DNA of 64,000 bases from Sycon ciliatum (taxonomy: Eukaryota > Porifera > Calcarea > Leucosolenida > Sycettidae): NCBI RefSeq assembly GCF_964019385.1, contig NC_088644.1:42541124-42605123 (forward strand). Reading direction: 5' to 3'. Made by a program: the position numbers and the translations under genes. Below the pieces are notes generated by a model that saw only the letters and a list, made by a program, of their open reading frames with translations, was not told where the DNA came from and did no database searches. This document shows, in pieces, positions 1 to 10,124 of this stretch (position 1 is its first letter; each line of letters opens with the position of its first letter).

Positions 1-141
1 CTGGTCCGCTGGACATCATTTCGACAGTCTGGTGGAGTGGTGGTGCAGCTGCACGGACTGCCTCTCTCCAAGACCCCATGGTGTCAGTGTCTGTGTACCA
101 TGCCCATGGTATACTGTCTGTACCTGTGAGCGTGAACAAAG

Positions 142-224
142 ACACACACACACCATGACCCATGTACACACACACACACACACCACACACACCATGACCC
201 ATGTACACACACACCATGACCCAT

Positions 225-277
<53 letters not shown>

Positions 278-280
278 ACA

Positions 281-318
<38 letters not shown>

Positions 319-344
319 ACCACACCACACACACACACACACAC
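142..344. repeat. (CA)n microsatellite, interrupted
   Basis: Long CA dinucleotide tract broken by short CCATGACCCATGTA interruptions that recur about three times. It abuts the 3' end of SINE copy 1. Cys/Val- or His/Thr-only open frames across it are artefacts of the dinucleotide. Confidence 0.95.
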
Positions 345-740
345 CTTTGACCTTTGACGCCCATCGCCGGAGGTGATGATAGCAATGCTACGGCAGAAGC
401 CATAGCAACTTGTGCTGGGATTACACCATTCAACAGCTTGCAAGGCTGAAGAATTGACCGTCACTATTCAGCCTGGTCTACACCATACAGCTATTTGGAG
501 TGACATTTTCTGGCCAGTGAATCCCTATTTTTGGTATTTTCATTTTTTTCTTTTTTTCCCCGCACACACATCACACCACATACTCTGGCATGCACTGGCT
601 GTTGGTAACCACCCAGGAGAATGAAAGAAAAGTCAGGAAGAGTCTGAGGAAGAGAAGAAAGACGTGTGTGACCATAATCGTCGGGAATCGAACCCGCAAT
701 CTATCGATTGGAAATCGCTGCACATACCACTGCACCATAT

Positions 741-744
<4 letters not shown>
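345..744 (-). mobile_element. tRNA-derived SINE, copy 1
   Basis: On the minus strand the right-hand end begins with a tRNA-like head. Box A (TGGTGCAGTGG) is the complement of 727-737 and box B (GGTTCGATTCC) the complement of 84-94 within the 600s block, that is 684-694. Between them a TTTCCAA loop suggests an anticodon UCC, so a glycine-tRNA-like origin is possible. The head is followed by an unrelated body of about 320 bp ending near 345 and then (TG)n. A second, diverged copy at 3147-3552 has the same head, body and orientation, which defines it as a dispersed repeat. Both ends touch (CA)n/(TG)n tracts. The RNA polymerase III boxes are directly visible; transcription is inferred. I see no protein-coding potential. 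Confidence 0.72.
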
Positions 745-797
<53 letters not shown>

Positions 798-800
798 GCA
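745..800. repeat. (CA)n microsatellite
   Basis: CA tract immediately at the tRNA-like (5') end of SINE copy 1. Confidence 0.93.
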
Positions 801-1500
801 CAAAGTACTGTTACTGGCACTGAGTCTACTGTCTACGTAGTACTGGCACTACTGCCAGTGCTGGTACAGTATGTCAGTATTGTCGAATCAACAAAGTGTG
901 AACTGTGATACAGAATGTGGAGAACCATTCGAGGTAAAACGCCATTATGAGCTTGAATCAGGACATTGTAACAAGCCTCTCGTACGGGCTAAAATACCAT
1001 CTTGATCAATTTAATAGAAATGCAACGAAAACCCCAAACAAGAAATGAAAAGAACTCAAAGCAAATGAAAAGAACCCAACACTGCGACAGGCCGAGATTG
1101 TGACTAGCACTAGCAGCAGGTTGCGAGTAATGGGCTATGAGTCTATGACCAGTAGCCAGTACTGCACTGTCTGCAGCGCTGCAGTAGGCATGGCGAGTAA
1201 CAGTGACGTGCAAGTACAAGCATTAGCTGCATGCTGCGTAGACTCGGACAGATCTGGCTGGAAGTAACAGTTGGAGTCAGTGACTCAGTGGAGGCTGGAC
1301 CACACGGATTTACACAGGTTATCATTATGTAGCCTGTAATTTGCTGTTTGCAATACAGTCAGATCTGCGGCCTGAGCAACATAGCTGAGGCATTTTTGGG
1401 CTTGGGACAGCTGGACAGGCTGGGTAAATATTTTGACACTCGCAGGCACCGTCCCCTTGCCGCAAGGATGCCATGATCTCATCCCAGGCTTGACGCCGCC
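801..1500. other. Non-coding stretch, nothing recognised
   Basis: No open frame with protein-like composition, no RNA gene and no repeat that I can name. Confidence 0.5.
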
Positions 1501-1509
1501 CGTTCCAAC

Positions 1510-1894
1510 ATCATCCCGCCACCGTGGTCGTTGCGCATTCAGCCTTTCACTGTTTCAGGATTGGCGCTGCTCACGGCTGATTGATCGTCTCCGTTCTCCC
1601 AAGGCAAGGGTCCCCTAGTACTGTATAGTCCCTACGGTCACAGACATGTACAATAATGTCATTGTACATTGTACATTGTACATGTAGCACACAGAGTACC
1701 GTGCGTATCAACGGCGACTTGCTATGCGCCTTGCCTCCAGGTGGGACAAGTCCTACAGCAACGTCATGTCCTGGGTGCGGATCCACCATCAGTTTGCTGT
1801 TTTCCGGGCTGTCGACCTTCGTCTCCGGGGTTCACGTCGTCGTCTCGGTGGGCTGGCAATTTGCGATGGTGTCGGCCTTGGCGTTGGCCGTTAA
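1510..1894 (+). pseudogene. Decayed retroelement-tail fragment
   Basis: One frame from about 1688 to the stop at 1892-1894 reads as a compact, basic peptide containing RRLAMRLASRWDKSYSNVMS followed by a WVRIHHQF...RAVDLRLRGSR stretch. From memory this resembles the C-terminal tail of mobile-element ORFs common in marine invertebrates, with its pattern of KW..SYS.V..YV.AR followed by RAT..CLRGSR. About 150 bp upstream, in a different frame, lies a weaker trace of the preceding segment. No start codon, no RT domain and an upstream stop at 1685-1687, so this is a fragment. Family assignment is tentative; a protein search would settle it. Confidence 0.3.
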
Positions 1895-1923
1895 CATTCA
1901 TGCGTATGGCACTGTTGTTGTTG

Positions 1924-1925
<2 letters not shown>

Positions 1926-1999
<74 letters not shown>
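1926..1999. repeat. (GT)n microsatellite
   Basis: Uninterrupted GT tract of about 74 bp preceded by a short GTT run. Confidence 0.95.
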
Positions 2000-2002
<3 letters not shown>

Positions 2003-2152
2003 TTTTCTTTCCTTTTCTTTTCAGCTGTCATTTGCCCTGATCATGCCTCATGCGTGTTTCACAGCATAGTACGTTTCCGCTCATTTTCTTCTTCAACACA
2101 CGCTAGCTGTATTACTTTGTTCTTGCCCGTACAAGAGGCTTTTCCGATTTTT

Positions 2153-2211
2153 ATGTACATGTACATGTACACGTACGTGTACATGTACATGTACACGTAC
2201 GTGTACATGTA
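2153..2211. repeat. ACATGT/ACGTGT palindromic hexamer array
   Basis: Tandem TACATG and TACACG hexamers. The whole block is almost self-complementary. The same hexamer recurs all over the window (for example 37331-37470, 38088-38117, 38590-38618, 39114-39160). Confidence 0.85.
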
Positions 2212-2215
2212 ATTA

Positions 2216-2740
2216 AAGTTAGTTGTTGGTGTTGTTGGTTTGACAGCATGAAAGGTGGAGGACACCGTGTTCGGCAAGGTTTATCATGACTGTACATGTA
2301 GCTGCAGTACATGACAGGTTGCATTCTCGAATCATCTTGCTCTGGTGCTCTCACGTTTGTGCAATTGTTGATTTTGCTCCTGAATTGTCCTCCCTGTTGC
2401 TTTGCTACCGTCCTCCTCCTTCCTCCACCTTTTTTTCTTAATTGGCCTCATTATGGCATTCGCTTCCATGTAATTGGGCTTGTAGCCCGTGTGTACTTGC
2501 GAATTCAAATAAAAATATACATACATACATACATCTTGATTCTTGTGGAGAAAAATCGTGTCGCGGACGTTTTTATTATGCTTCCCTGGCTGCTACTGAA
2601 GTACATTTAACTACTTTATTATATTACTACAATGTACTAGTGCAGTACGCCCATCTCAGATGCTGATGTTGCGCTGGTCGCAAGTAGAGTCTGCATGTGT
2701 CAGATCAACATGCTCACCCACAGAGCAGTAAGAGTGAGTA
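2216..2740. other. Non-coding stretch with (ACAT)n
   Basis: AT-rich unique sequence with a short (ACAT)n run near 2518-2534. I see no gene. Confidence 0.5.
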
Positions 2741-2743
2741 AAA

Positions 2744-2782
2744 ACCAGGGAGTCGTAAAATGGTATTTTACGACTCCCTGGT
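2744..2782. repeat. Perfect 39-bp hairpin (18-bp arms, 3-nt loop)
   Basis: The left arm starts ACCAGGGAGTCGTAAAAT, the loop is GGT, and the right arm is its exact reverse complement. A diverged relative lies at 50812-50839 and a single arm near 46453-46463, so this is a recurrent short foldback and not a one-off. Confidence 0.85.
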
Positions 2783-3062
2783 AAAAACCGTTACCAAAAC
2801 GGAAACCCTGACACCATCACCATCACCAAAGCACGTGGTATCGGCGCTGCATGTAACAGCTAGGAGTAGTTTCTATGATCTCAATCACATAATTATATAT
2901 TCGGCCAGGGACCATCAACAGGATTGGGAAGCACGGTAAACCTACAGGGGAGAGAGTACAGTGCATCACCATACAACACTGGATGGAATGACACTATGCC
3001 ATCAATGCATCATGTTATAAAAGCAGACCATCCCTGAGCGTTGAGGCACAGGCACAGGCATA

Positions 3063-3063
3063 G

Positions 3064-3146
<83 letters not shown>
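3063..3146. repeat. (CA)n microsatellite
   Basis: Uninterrupted CA tract of about 80 bp at the 3' end of SINE copy 2. Confidence 0.95.
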
Positions 3147-3149
<3 letters not shown>

Positions 3150-3552
3150 CAGACCTCAGACCTGCCCATCGCGGAAGCGATGATAGCGAACAGCTATGTT
3201 AGACATAGCAACTTGTGCTGGGATTACACCATTCAACAGCTTGCAAGGCTGATGAATTGACCGCCACTATATTTTTCCTGGTATCCACCGCACAGCTGAT
3301 TGAAGTGACTTTTTCTGGCCAGTGAATCCCTATTTTTCATTTTTCCATTTTTTTCTTTTTTTCTTTTCTACACACACACCACACCACATACTCCGGCATG
3401 CACTGGCTGTTGGTAACCACCCAGGAGAATGAAAGAAAAGTCAGGACGAGTTCGAGAAAGAGAAGAAAGACGTGTCCGACCATAATCGTCGGGAATTGAA
3501 CCCGCAACCTCTCGATTGGAAATCGACTGCACATACCACTGCACCATATGGG
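3147..3552 (-). mobile_element. tRNA-derived SINE, copy 2
   Basis: Same family as copy 1 at 345-744. Box B (GGTTCAATTCC, complement of 3492-3502) has one change from the ideal GGTTCGATTCC. Box A is the complement of 3536-3546. The body shares long blocks with copy 1, for example the ATAGCAACTTGTGCTGGGAT block near 3206 and the TTCTGGCCAGTGAATCCCTA block near 3312. The 3' ends differ: copy 1 has a TCAAAGG duplication and copy 2 a TCTGAGG duplication before the TG tract. Both sides are again CA/TG tracts (3063-3146 and 3553-3578). Confidence 0.72.
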
Positions 3553-3639
3553 ACACACACACACACACACACACACACCTGGCCTGGTATACAGCTGCCA
3601 AATGCTTGGCCACGCCGCCCCGAGACAGGGGAGAGTAGA

Positions 3640-4026
3640 AGAAAGAGGTCGAGAGAAGTCAGCACTGCCACTAGGAAGCCGCTCCGCCACGACGTCATCC
3701 ACGATTGCAATTGTGTCGCTGAAAGCCAGGAGCCAAAGCCACAGCGATCACAGGTAGCGCAGTGTTGGTTGCAACACGGATGGCTGGTGATTGGTATGCG
3801 CTGTGGTGTGGGCGGTGATGGTGTGGGCGTCGTGCACTTGTGCACAGCAAGACCACCGGCACTTCGGAACCATCGAAGGCAGGCATGGCATTGACGTGCG
3901 TCCGGCTGTTCCGCTACAGGCAGCTGGCGATCAGTAGAACATTTGTGTCGTCCGAGTCCAGATTTACTCTTGAATGTCCATTTACATACCAAGCAAGAGA
4001 GCGGTACCGGGGCCGGGGTAGGACGC
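3640..4026 (-). pseudogene. Retroelement fragment with three C2HC-type zinc fingers
   Basis: Minus-strand reading from the LTR boundary at 4026 downward. Two clear fingers of the form C-x2-C-x12-H-x-C are seen: CLVCKWTFKSKSGLGRHKC and CHACLRWFRSAGGLAVHKC. A third (CDRCGFGSW...) is split by a frameshift, its LQRHNC half lying in another frame. Such finger clusters occur in the tails of some non-LTR retrotransposon proteins; that assignment is from memory. The upstream part of the frame is lost at the left LTR of the Ty3/Gypsy element. It lies opposite in orientation to the LINE reverse transcriptase on the other side of that element, so the two are not simply halves of one copy. Confidence 0.45.
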
Positions 4027-4185
4027 TGTAACAGTATAGACTTGATTGATTGGAGAATTCCCCGAATGATGTTCAAACCAGAGGTTATAAAGCAAAAGAA
4101 AGGCGAGAACCGCAGGAGTGAGAATAGTAGGAACACAAGGTGTTACCATAAGACAAGCAAGAAGTGTCAAGGTAAAACTATTACA
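4027..4185 (-). repeat. 3' LTR of the Ty3/Gypsy element
   Basis: 159 bp, starts TGTAACAGTATAGAC and ends ACTATTACA. Ends form the TGTAA...TTACA inverted repeat. Differs from the other LTR at two sites (G/C near position 13, T/C near position 44). Short for an LTR. Confidence 0.93.
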
Positions 4186-4416
4186 CTCTCCCGGCCCCAT
4201 AGGAAGCCCAAGGTTCTATTAGATAACACAATCCAGTTAGGAGATGCAATTGTGGAAAGGGGAATATTAAATAATCACTCATGCACATGCATAACCACAT
4301 TGAAGTGTAATCCAACTCAACTCCATCACTCAGACAAGGAGATGACGCAAAACTATATCAGTCTATAACATATTAACTATCTCAGTAAGAGATGCATATG
4401 GCTCAGCCCAGTTAGA
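4186..4416 (-). other. 3' untranslated part and polypurine tract of the LTR element
   Basis: Between the pol stop and the 3' LTR. On the element strand the last 13 bases next to the LTR read GGGGCCGGGAGAG, a plausible polypurine tract for plus-strand priming. The rest has no open frame. Confidence 0.6.
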
Positions 4417-6482
4417 TCAAGGCTGCTGTCGTTGTGAGGCTAGATAGTTCTGCAGCGGTTTAATATTCCGACCAGACTCATCACATAGGTTGCCAGCGGG
4501 CTCCCACGTAGCTTCACTGCTGGGGTAACCCTTCCAATGCACCAGGAAGTGTTGCTCACCACTGCGGTGTCGGTGATTCAAAACGTCTTCGACAACATAG
4601 CGTGTGTGTCCATCTAGATCTGTGAAGGGCGGAGGCGGGGATTGGTGTCTTCCAGGAATCGTGTTCTCTTCGTAGCGTTTAAGAGCAGTGACATTAAACA
4701 CGGGATGGCAGCGAAGTTCACGGGGTAGTTCCAAGCGAAAAGCATTCGCTCCAATCTTAGCCTGGATACGATACGGACCAAACCACTTGGGTTGCAACTT
4801 CCGAGAGGGCTGGCCACGAGCTTCCGGGGTCAGTAGAAAGTCTCTGTAGACAAGAACGCTATCACCAACCTTCAAATCACTGGGCGTTCTCGTCTGGTCT
4901 GCGTATAGAGCTTGCCTTGCCTGGGCGTCGAGCATTGCATCTCGAGCTATCCTTAGTGCGGCTTCCTGCTCATGAAGCCAATCGACCGAATCACTCCTTT
5001 CCCCTCCCGTAAGAATGAATTCGGGCGGGGACTTAGGGTCAAACCCATAGTTCAGATAGAACGGTGTATTAGCTACAGATGACTGTTGTGAACTATTTAT
5101 TGCAAACTCGCAGAGTGGTAGAAGCGAATCCCAATTGTCCTGTCTCAAGTTCACAAATGCTCTTAGAACATCTCCCACTTGCCGGTTAACTCTCTCTGTC
5201 AAACCATCCGTTTGAGGGTGGTTAGCAGTGCTGAATGCCAATTTAGTTCCTAGCTGAGAGAATACTTCTTTGAAAAAAGCTGCAGTGAATCGTGGATCGC
5301 GATCGGAAACAATGGTCGAGCTCAGCCCGTGCAGACGAAACACGTTTTGAATGTACAGTTGAGCGCTGCCCTTAGCATCAATCTTCGAGTTTGTTGGAAC
5401 AAGATGTACGCATTTCGTAAGTCGGTCCACAAAGGTGTAAATTGCGTCGAAGCCACGAGAAGTAAGGGGCAATCCAACAATAAAATCCATTGAGACTTTT
5501 GAGATATCCTGCCAAGGACTATTAGGTACTGGAAGTGACTGGAGAAGCCCTGTTCGTGACTGACCTCCCTTCGTTCGCTGGCAGAGATCACAGGTTTTGA
5601 CAAATCTCTTGATATCGAGACCCATTCGGGGCCAGTAGAAAAAACGTGCTAGGCGGAAGTACGTTCGATCACGACCCGGGTGGCCAGCCGTTGCACACTC
5701 ATGGTGTTCTTGAATGAGCTTTAACCGGACACCGCACTGTGGTATGCACAACCGGTTATTGGGGGATGCCTTGAGGTACAAGCGATCAGTGGATTCGTCC
5801 CAATAATAGCGATCATGCAAATTATCTCGGAGAGAATGCTTCAATCTTTCTATGATGGGAGTTAGCTCTTTGTCTCTCTGGTAAGCATCTGATATTGTAT
5901 TGGACACGTCATCCTTCATTGCTAAAGCATACTCAATAGCATTCAAACGTGGTACTGCATTCTCCACGAGGTTACTCTCATGGAGATCTGGGCGACGCGA
6001 AAGGGGATCTGCAGGGTTCTCTCTGCCAGGCCTGTGACGGACTGTGTAGTCATAGTCAGCTAGGAATTCAACCCATCGCGCCTCTCTCTTTGTAATGCTT
6101 GGTTTTGTTTTCAGATAAACTACCGCCATGTTGTCTGTAACGACCTCAAAGTGTTGAAAGAGGTAGATGCGCCAGGTCTTTAGCGCAAACACTACGGCCA
6201 ATGTTTCTCTTTCTGTAGCTGTATAATTCTGTTCAGCAGCAGACAATTTTCGGCTAGCATAAGCCACTGGATGCCAGGCATCTTCCTCTAGTTCTTGGAG
6301 AAGAAACATCCCAAGGCGAAATCGCTTGCATCTGTTACCACTCTGAATGGTCGGTTCAAATCAGCCAGCCGCAATAGGGGCGCATTCAACAAGGCATGCT
6401 TTAGCGATTCAAAGGCATGTTGCCGAGAGCTGTTCCACTCGAATCGTGCATGTTTTCCCGGTATCTCCTTTCGTAAATCCAA
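4417..6482 (-). pseudogene. pol 3' part: RNase H, integrase, chromodomain
   Basis: The main open frame, 4417-6309 (630 codons), carries the end of RNase H (VVTDN at 56-60), an integrase HHCC zinc site (H203, H210, C240, C243), the integrase catalytic triad D275, D336, E372, a GPY/F motif (KWFGPYRI, 509-516) and a chromodomain at about 571-615 (YVVEDVLNHR, then FLVHWKGYPSSEATWEP). The chromodomain is known in chromoviruses to guide integration to marked chromatin. The RNase H start (VVTDASDFALG) lies in another frame at 6288-6482, so one frameshift at about 6305 separates them. Integrase itself looks intact. Without the upstream enzyme it is presumably inactive, unless supplied in trans. Confidence 0.92.
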
Positions 6483-7173
6483 GAAATTGCCTCACCTCTG
6501 TGACGGAAGTCGGAGCGGGCCTGACCGTTACTGCGGCAATCTTGTCTGGGTCAGGGGCGATGTACAGTCCATCGATGCAATGTCCCAGGAACCGCACACT
6601 CTCCACGCCAAATTCACATTTTGACCGTTTGCAAAATAACTGGTTGTCCCGGAGCACGCTCAATACCGACCGGACATGCTGCATATGCTCCGACCACGTT
6701 TTGCTGAAGATGAGTATGTCATCTAGGAACACGACTACGAACTCCCTCAGATATGGTTGAAGAATCGTATTCATCATGGATTGAAATGTTGCCGGTGCAT
6801 TGGTGAGACCAAATCCCATGACCCTAAATTGGTAATGCCCAAAGGGAGTGTTAATCGCGGTTTTGGGCACGTCCTCAGCTTGAATGCGAATCTGATTATA
6901 CCCTGATCGGAGGTCTAGTTTCGTGAAGTACCTAGCGCCCTGTACGGTATCGAATAAATCATCCACATTGGGCAAGAACGCCTTGTTCTTAACAGTTATC
7001 TTGTTTAGCTCCCTCCAATCACAGACCATGCGTAACGAACCATCAGCTTTCTTGACAAAAAACACCGGTGCACCAAAGGGGGACTTACTTGGTTCTACGA
7101 AACCCTTTTTCAAGAGTTCTGTGAGCTGTTTCTTCAATTCCTCCATTTCTGGCCTGGGCAGGCGATAGGCAGG
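6475..7173 (-). pseudogene. pol 5' part: reverse transcriptase
   Basis: Encodes the Ty3/Gypsy RT palm and fingers: the [20 protein letters not shown] block, the [12 protein letters not shown] block with the first catalytic Asp, the [20 protein letters not shown] block, and the catalytic box FLDDILIFS. It ends in EVRQFLGF, after which the usual connection sequence before RNase H is missing and the frame shifts: a deletion near 6475. At its N-terminal side a single TGA (7174-7176) separates it from the protease frame. The same frame continues beyond the TGA, so the stop is a point change, plausibly CGA to TGA at a CpG. Confidence 0.9.
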
Positions 7174-8084
7174 TCACGATGGGGGTGATGAGCCTTCCTC
7201 CAGGCGGATTTCGTGGTCTACAGACCTCTTTGGTGGGAGTCTAGCTGGCATATCATCCGGGAAAAGATCGTCATAGTCACGGAACATGGCCTTGAGATCT
7301 GGGTGCTCGTTCTGAGTGGATTTGTCGGGAGGTTCCTTGCCAATGCCGTCTTCTACGCTGACCCACGCCAGAACACCTTCGTCTCCACTCCTAAGAGCAT
7401 GCCTAGCCTGACGACCAGATATGAACATCGCCTCCACAGGAGCGGTCGGTTCGCTTTGACTGGGCGACGCACAAGGCAAACCATTCGAGTTCAACCTGAC
7501 TTCATTCGTCCGGAAGTTTATGTCTGGATTGTTACGCGTTAACCAAGGTTTCCCCAATATAGCGTCATAGCGATGAAGGGGGAACACCGTGAAGGTTTGG
7601 TTATCGCTGAAGTCGCCTACGATAACCTTCAATTCATGGGTCGTCTCCATGGGAAACGAGCTTGATGCTCCATCAGCCAGCGTGACATTCAGGTTTTCCG
7701 AGCCAATTTCGGTTGGCAGGTTAACTCTCCTGGCAAACTGTTCGGCAATGAAATCATGGGTCGAGCCCGAATCTATTAACATAAGCGCGCGACGACCGTT
7801 GATTTTGCCTTCTACACGCAGGAGCTCATGTTCCGTTTCCACATTGACGCCGGTAACCTGGGCCTCAATAGTTGGTGTAACATCTCGCTTGAAATTGGCT
7901 TCGGAGCATTCAGCATCATCGGCAACATCCTCCACAGCGAGGCTACTGAATCGGTTACGGGTAGAGACGGAGCACACACTACACGCAGGTGATGCCTTTT
8001 CTTGATGCGTCAGTAATCGCATCGGCCTTACTGACGTCCACCGTTTGGGTGATCTCGATGCTGCGGGAAATTCTGGGCCATATG
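7174..8084 (-). pseudogene. Retropepsin-like aspartic protease and linker to RT
   Basis: Frame containing the aspartic-protease active site LMLIDSGSTHDFI (Asp at residue 199 of the 397-codon open frame), later an ILGKPWL motif typical of the second half of Gypsy proteases, then an acidic linker and the DYDDLFPDDMPARLPPKRSV segment that precedes Gypsy RT. In Gypsy elements this enzyme cuts the polyprotein. The domain itself is unbroken, but it is flanked by the broken gag frame and by the TGA at 7174-7176. Confidence 0.85.
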
Positions 8085-8917
8085 GCCTGGTCGACGACAT
8101 GCGAAGCAGCCCCCCATGGGCTCGTAATGTCTCACGTTCCTCGGGGCTTAGTTTTGTTAGCTTCCTGCTACCTGATGGTGGTGCGAATCCCGGCGCGGTC
8201 GCCAGTGGTGGTCTGCGCTGAAATCGGCTGTCTGAGGCGACTGCTAGCGCTGCCTGAACGGCGGCTGACAGTGTAGTGGGGTGTTCCTTCACTACCAAGG
8301 TCCGCATGTTACCGTGCAGGCCGTTGACAAATAGCGAGGCTCTGGAGAGTTCGTCAAGTTCCGGCACCTGTAAACTTAGCCGAGAAAACTCCGTTACGTA
8401 CGATTCAATTCACCCACGTTGTTGGATAGAGAACATATCCAACCGCACTCTTTCCCCGTCATAGTGAGGGCCATACACTCGCGCTAGGGCGCTTTTCAAA
8501 GAATGCCAATCCGAAAATTGCTCACCTGCTTCTGGAAGAAATTAGCCAAAGACGCGCATGCCCAGCGAGGTAGCTAGCCGCAAAGTTAACTTGGCTCTCC
8601 GGGTCACCTTGAGGTGAGCACTTCAAGGCTAACTCGACCGTAAATACCCACTCTTTGAACTCGGAAGGGTTGCCATGGAAAACATTCGGTTCTCTGGTAA
8701 CGCGTTTGACGCTCGGGCTTGTCTGGGAGAGAGAACGCGATCGACACGGGGCCAGATCCGGAGGACTTGAGCTTGATGTAGCAGGTAATTGATGTCGTCC
8801 AACTGTAGCAGCCACGTTGTCCCGAGCGCGGCGGATCTCACGGAAAGCGGCGTATAGCAGAGCAGTAGCGGCCAGGAGCACAAGGCACGTCAAAGGGCAA
8901 ACGATGATCTCAACCAT
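8085..8917 (-). pseudogene. gag of the Ty3/Gypsy element, broken
   Basis: The first ATG after the 5' LTR is at 8915-8917, overlapping the primer-binding site. The predicted N-terminus has a hydrophobic stretch (residues about 5-20, VCPLTCLVLLAATALL), then a Ser/Pro-rich region, then a capsid-like segment (FHGNPSEFKEWVF...FAASYLAGHARLW). A frameshift at about 8524 and an in-frame TGA at 8410-8412 break it. Near 8100-8120 a run of six G, where five would keep frame, shifts out of a CCHC zinc knuckle. In the alternative frame the knuckle is visible as CFACRRPGHMAQNF, with Phe where the last Cys is expected. At least three lesions make this a pseudogene. Confidence 0.8.
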
Positions 8918-8930
8918 CCTCAAGCTACCA
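8914..8930 (-). other. Primer-binding site of the LTR element
   Basis: One base inside the 5' LTR the element strand reads TGGTAGCTTGAGGATGG. TGG pairs with the CCA end of a tRNA. The first seven bases and the GAGGATGG part resemble the complement of initiator methionine tRNA, with a two-base difference and one-base offset between. Primer identity is therefore probable, not certain. Confidence 0.6.
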
Positions 8931-8931
8931 G

Positions 8932-9090
8932 TGTAACAGTATACACTTGATTGATTGGAGAATTCCCCGAATGACGTTCAAACCAGAGGTTATAAAGCAA
9001 AAGAAAGGCGAGAACCGCAGGAGTGAGAATAGTAGGAACACAAGGTGTTACCATAAGACAAGCAAGAAGTGTCAAGGTAAAACTATTACA
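8932..9090 (-). repeat. 5' LTR of the Ty3/Gypsy element
   Basis: 159 bp, TGTAACAGTATACAC...ACTATTACA, aligned without gaps to the LTR at 4027-4185 with two mismatches. Confidence 0.93.
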
Positions 9091-10120
9091 GATGCCAAAG
9101 CAACAGGAAGCGACGGGATACCTGGTCACCTTCTGAAGTGCTGTGCCGATATCCTAGCTGCGTCCGTGGCCACGTTGTTTAATGCCTCGCTTGTCAATGG
9201 CACTGTCTTCACAGCCTTCAAACTCGCACACGTTATCCCGCTGTTCAAAGCTGGGGACCCGTCTATTCCCACTAACTTCCGTCCAGTGTCCCTACTTCCC
9301 ATATTATCAAAACTCTTGGAGAAAGTCGTACAAAAGAAGCTAGCCCAGTTTCTGGACATATCTGGTACCCTCCCCACGACTCAGTTTGCATTCCGCGCAG
9401 GCCACTCAACGGAGGATGCCCTGGTACTTATGCTAAATCGTATTCTTAGTGCACGGGACAAGCGTTTGTGTACTGGCATATGCCTTCTAGATATGTCAAA
9501 GGCATTCGACAAGGTTCGCCATGAACGGCTACTCCAGGACCTATTCGATATCGGCATATCAGGGACAGCCCTAAAGTGGTTTTCCGCCTATCTGTCGGGC
9601 CGTACTCAGCGTATCTGTATTGGACGGGATCAGAGTGCCATTTCTGCACCATCCTGTGGCGTGCCACAAGGTTCTGTTCTAGGACCGATCCTTTTCAGTA
9701 TCTACACCCGCGAAGTTCCAACCATAGCTAACCAGTCTTCATCAGTTCAATTTGCCGATGACATTGCGCTGATCAGCAGCAGCACATCCCTGGACACGGT
9801 ATCTGCTACGCTATCGGCCTCGGTTTCTGCACTTGCTGACTGGTTGCAGACCCGTGGTCTCATTTTGAATGCAGCCAAGAGCCACGTGATCCCTGTATAC
9901 CCCAACAGGCAGCCTCAGCAGCCCCAGCATACGATCAATGTAAACTGTCATGAAACGCCTATTCCTGTCGTTACTACGGCCAGGTATCTTGGAGTGCTCC
10001 TCGACTCGGATCTGTCATGGACGCCCCATGTTGATCGCTGCACAGCTCGACTGGCCCAGAGGATCGGAGCACTATGGAGGTTGCGTCGCTGCTTGACTCA
10101 TCAGAGCCGAGTTCTCTACT
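9091..10120 (+). pseudogene. LINE (non-LTR) reverse transcriptase, truncated at both ends
   Basis: About 343 in-frame residues of RT with no internal stop. The start is the finger motif KATGSDGIPGHLLK, then FRPVSLLPILSKLLEK, the first catalytic Asp in LLDMSKAFDKV (D134 of the fragment), GVPQGSVLGP (190-199), the catalytic box FADD (221-224), and ARYLGVLLDSDLSW. This is the Jockey/CR1-like arrangement. The upstream endonuclease and RT start are absent at the LTR boundary (9090). The frame is cut at VLYF by the TTAA of the tandem array (10121-10124). The rest of the ORF does not reappear right of the array in this window. The undamaged frame suggests recent interruption. Confidence 0.9.
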
Positions 10121-10124
10121 TTAA

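Larger units (their letters stand above)
4027..9090 (-). mobile_element. Ty3/Gypsy chromodomain retrotransposon (chromovirus), degenerate
   Basis: Complete LTR element of about 5.06 kb reading leftward: 5' LTR 8932-9090, primer-binding site 8914-8930, gag, protease, RT, RNase H, integrase, chromodomain, purine-rich tract at about 4186-4198, 3' LTR 4027-4185. Domain order PR-RT-RH-INT plus a C-terminal chromodomain is the Ty3/Gypsy chromovirus arrangement. The two 159-bp LTRs differ at two positions by eye, so insertion is recent. Even so, the coding region has several breaks: a gag frameshift and stops, a stop at 7174-7176, a deletion near 6475 and a frameshift near 6305. It cannot make a full polyprotein. 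Flanking pentamers are GACGC (4022-4026) and GATGC (9091-9095), a target duplication with one mismatch. Confidence 0.93.

Noticed and set aside
16-464. Open frames of His/Thr or Cys/Val repeats
   Set aside because: Translation of CA/GT microsatellites. The same holds at 1928-2040 and 60397-60734.
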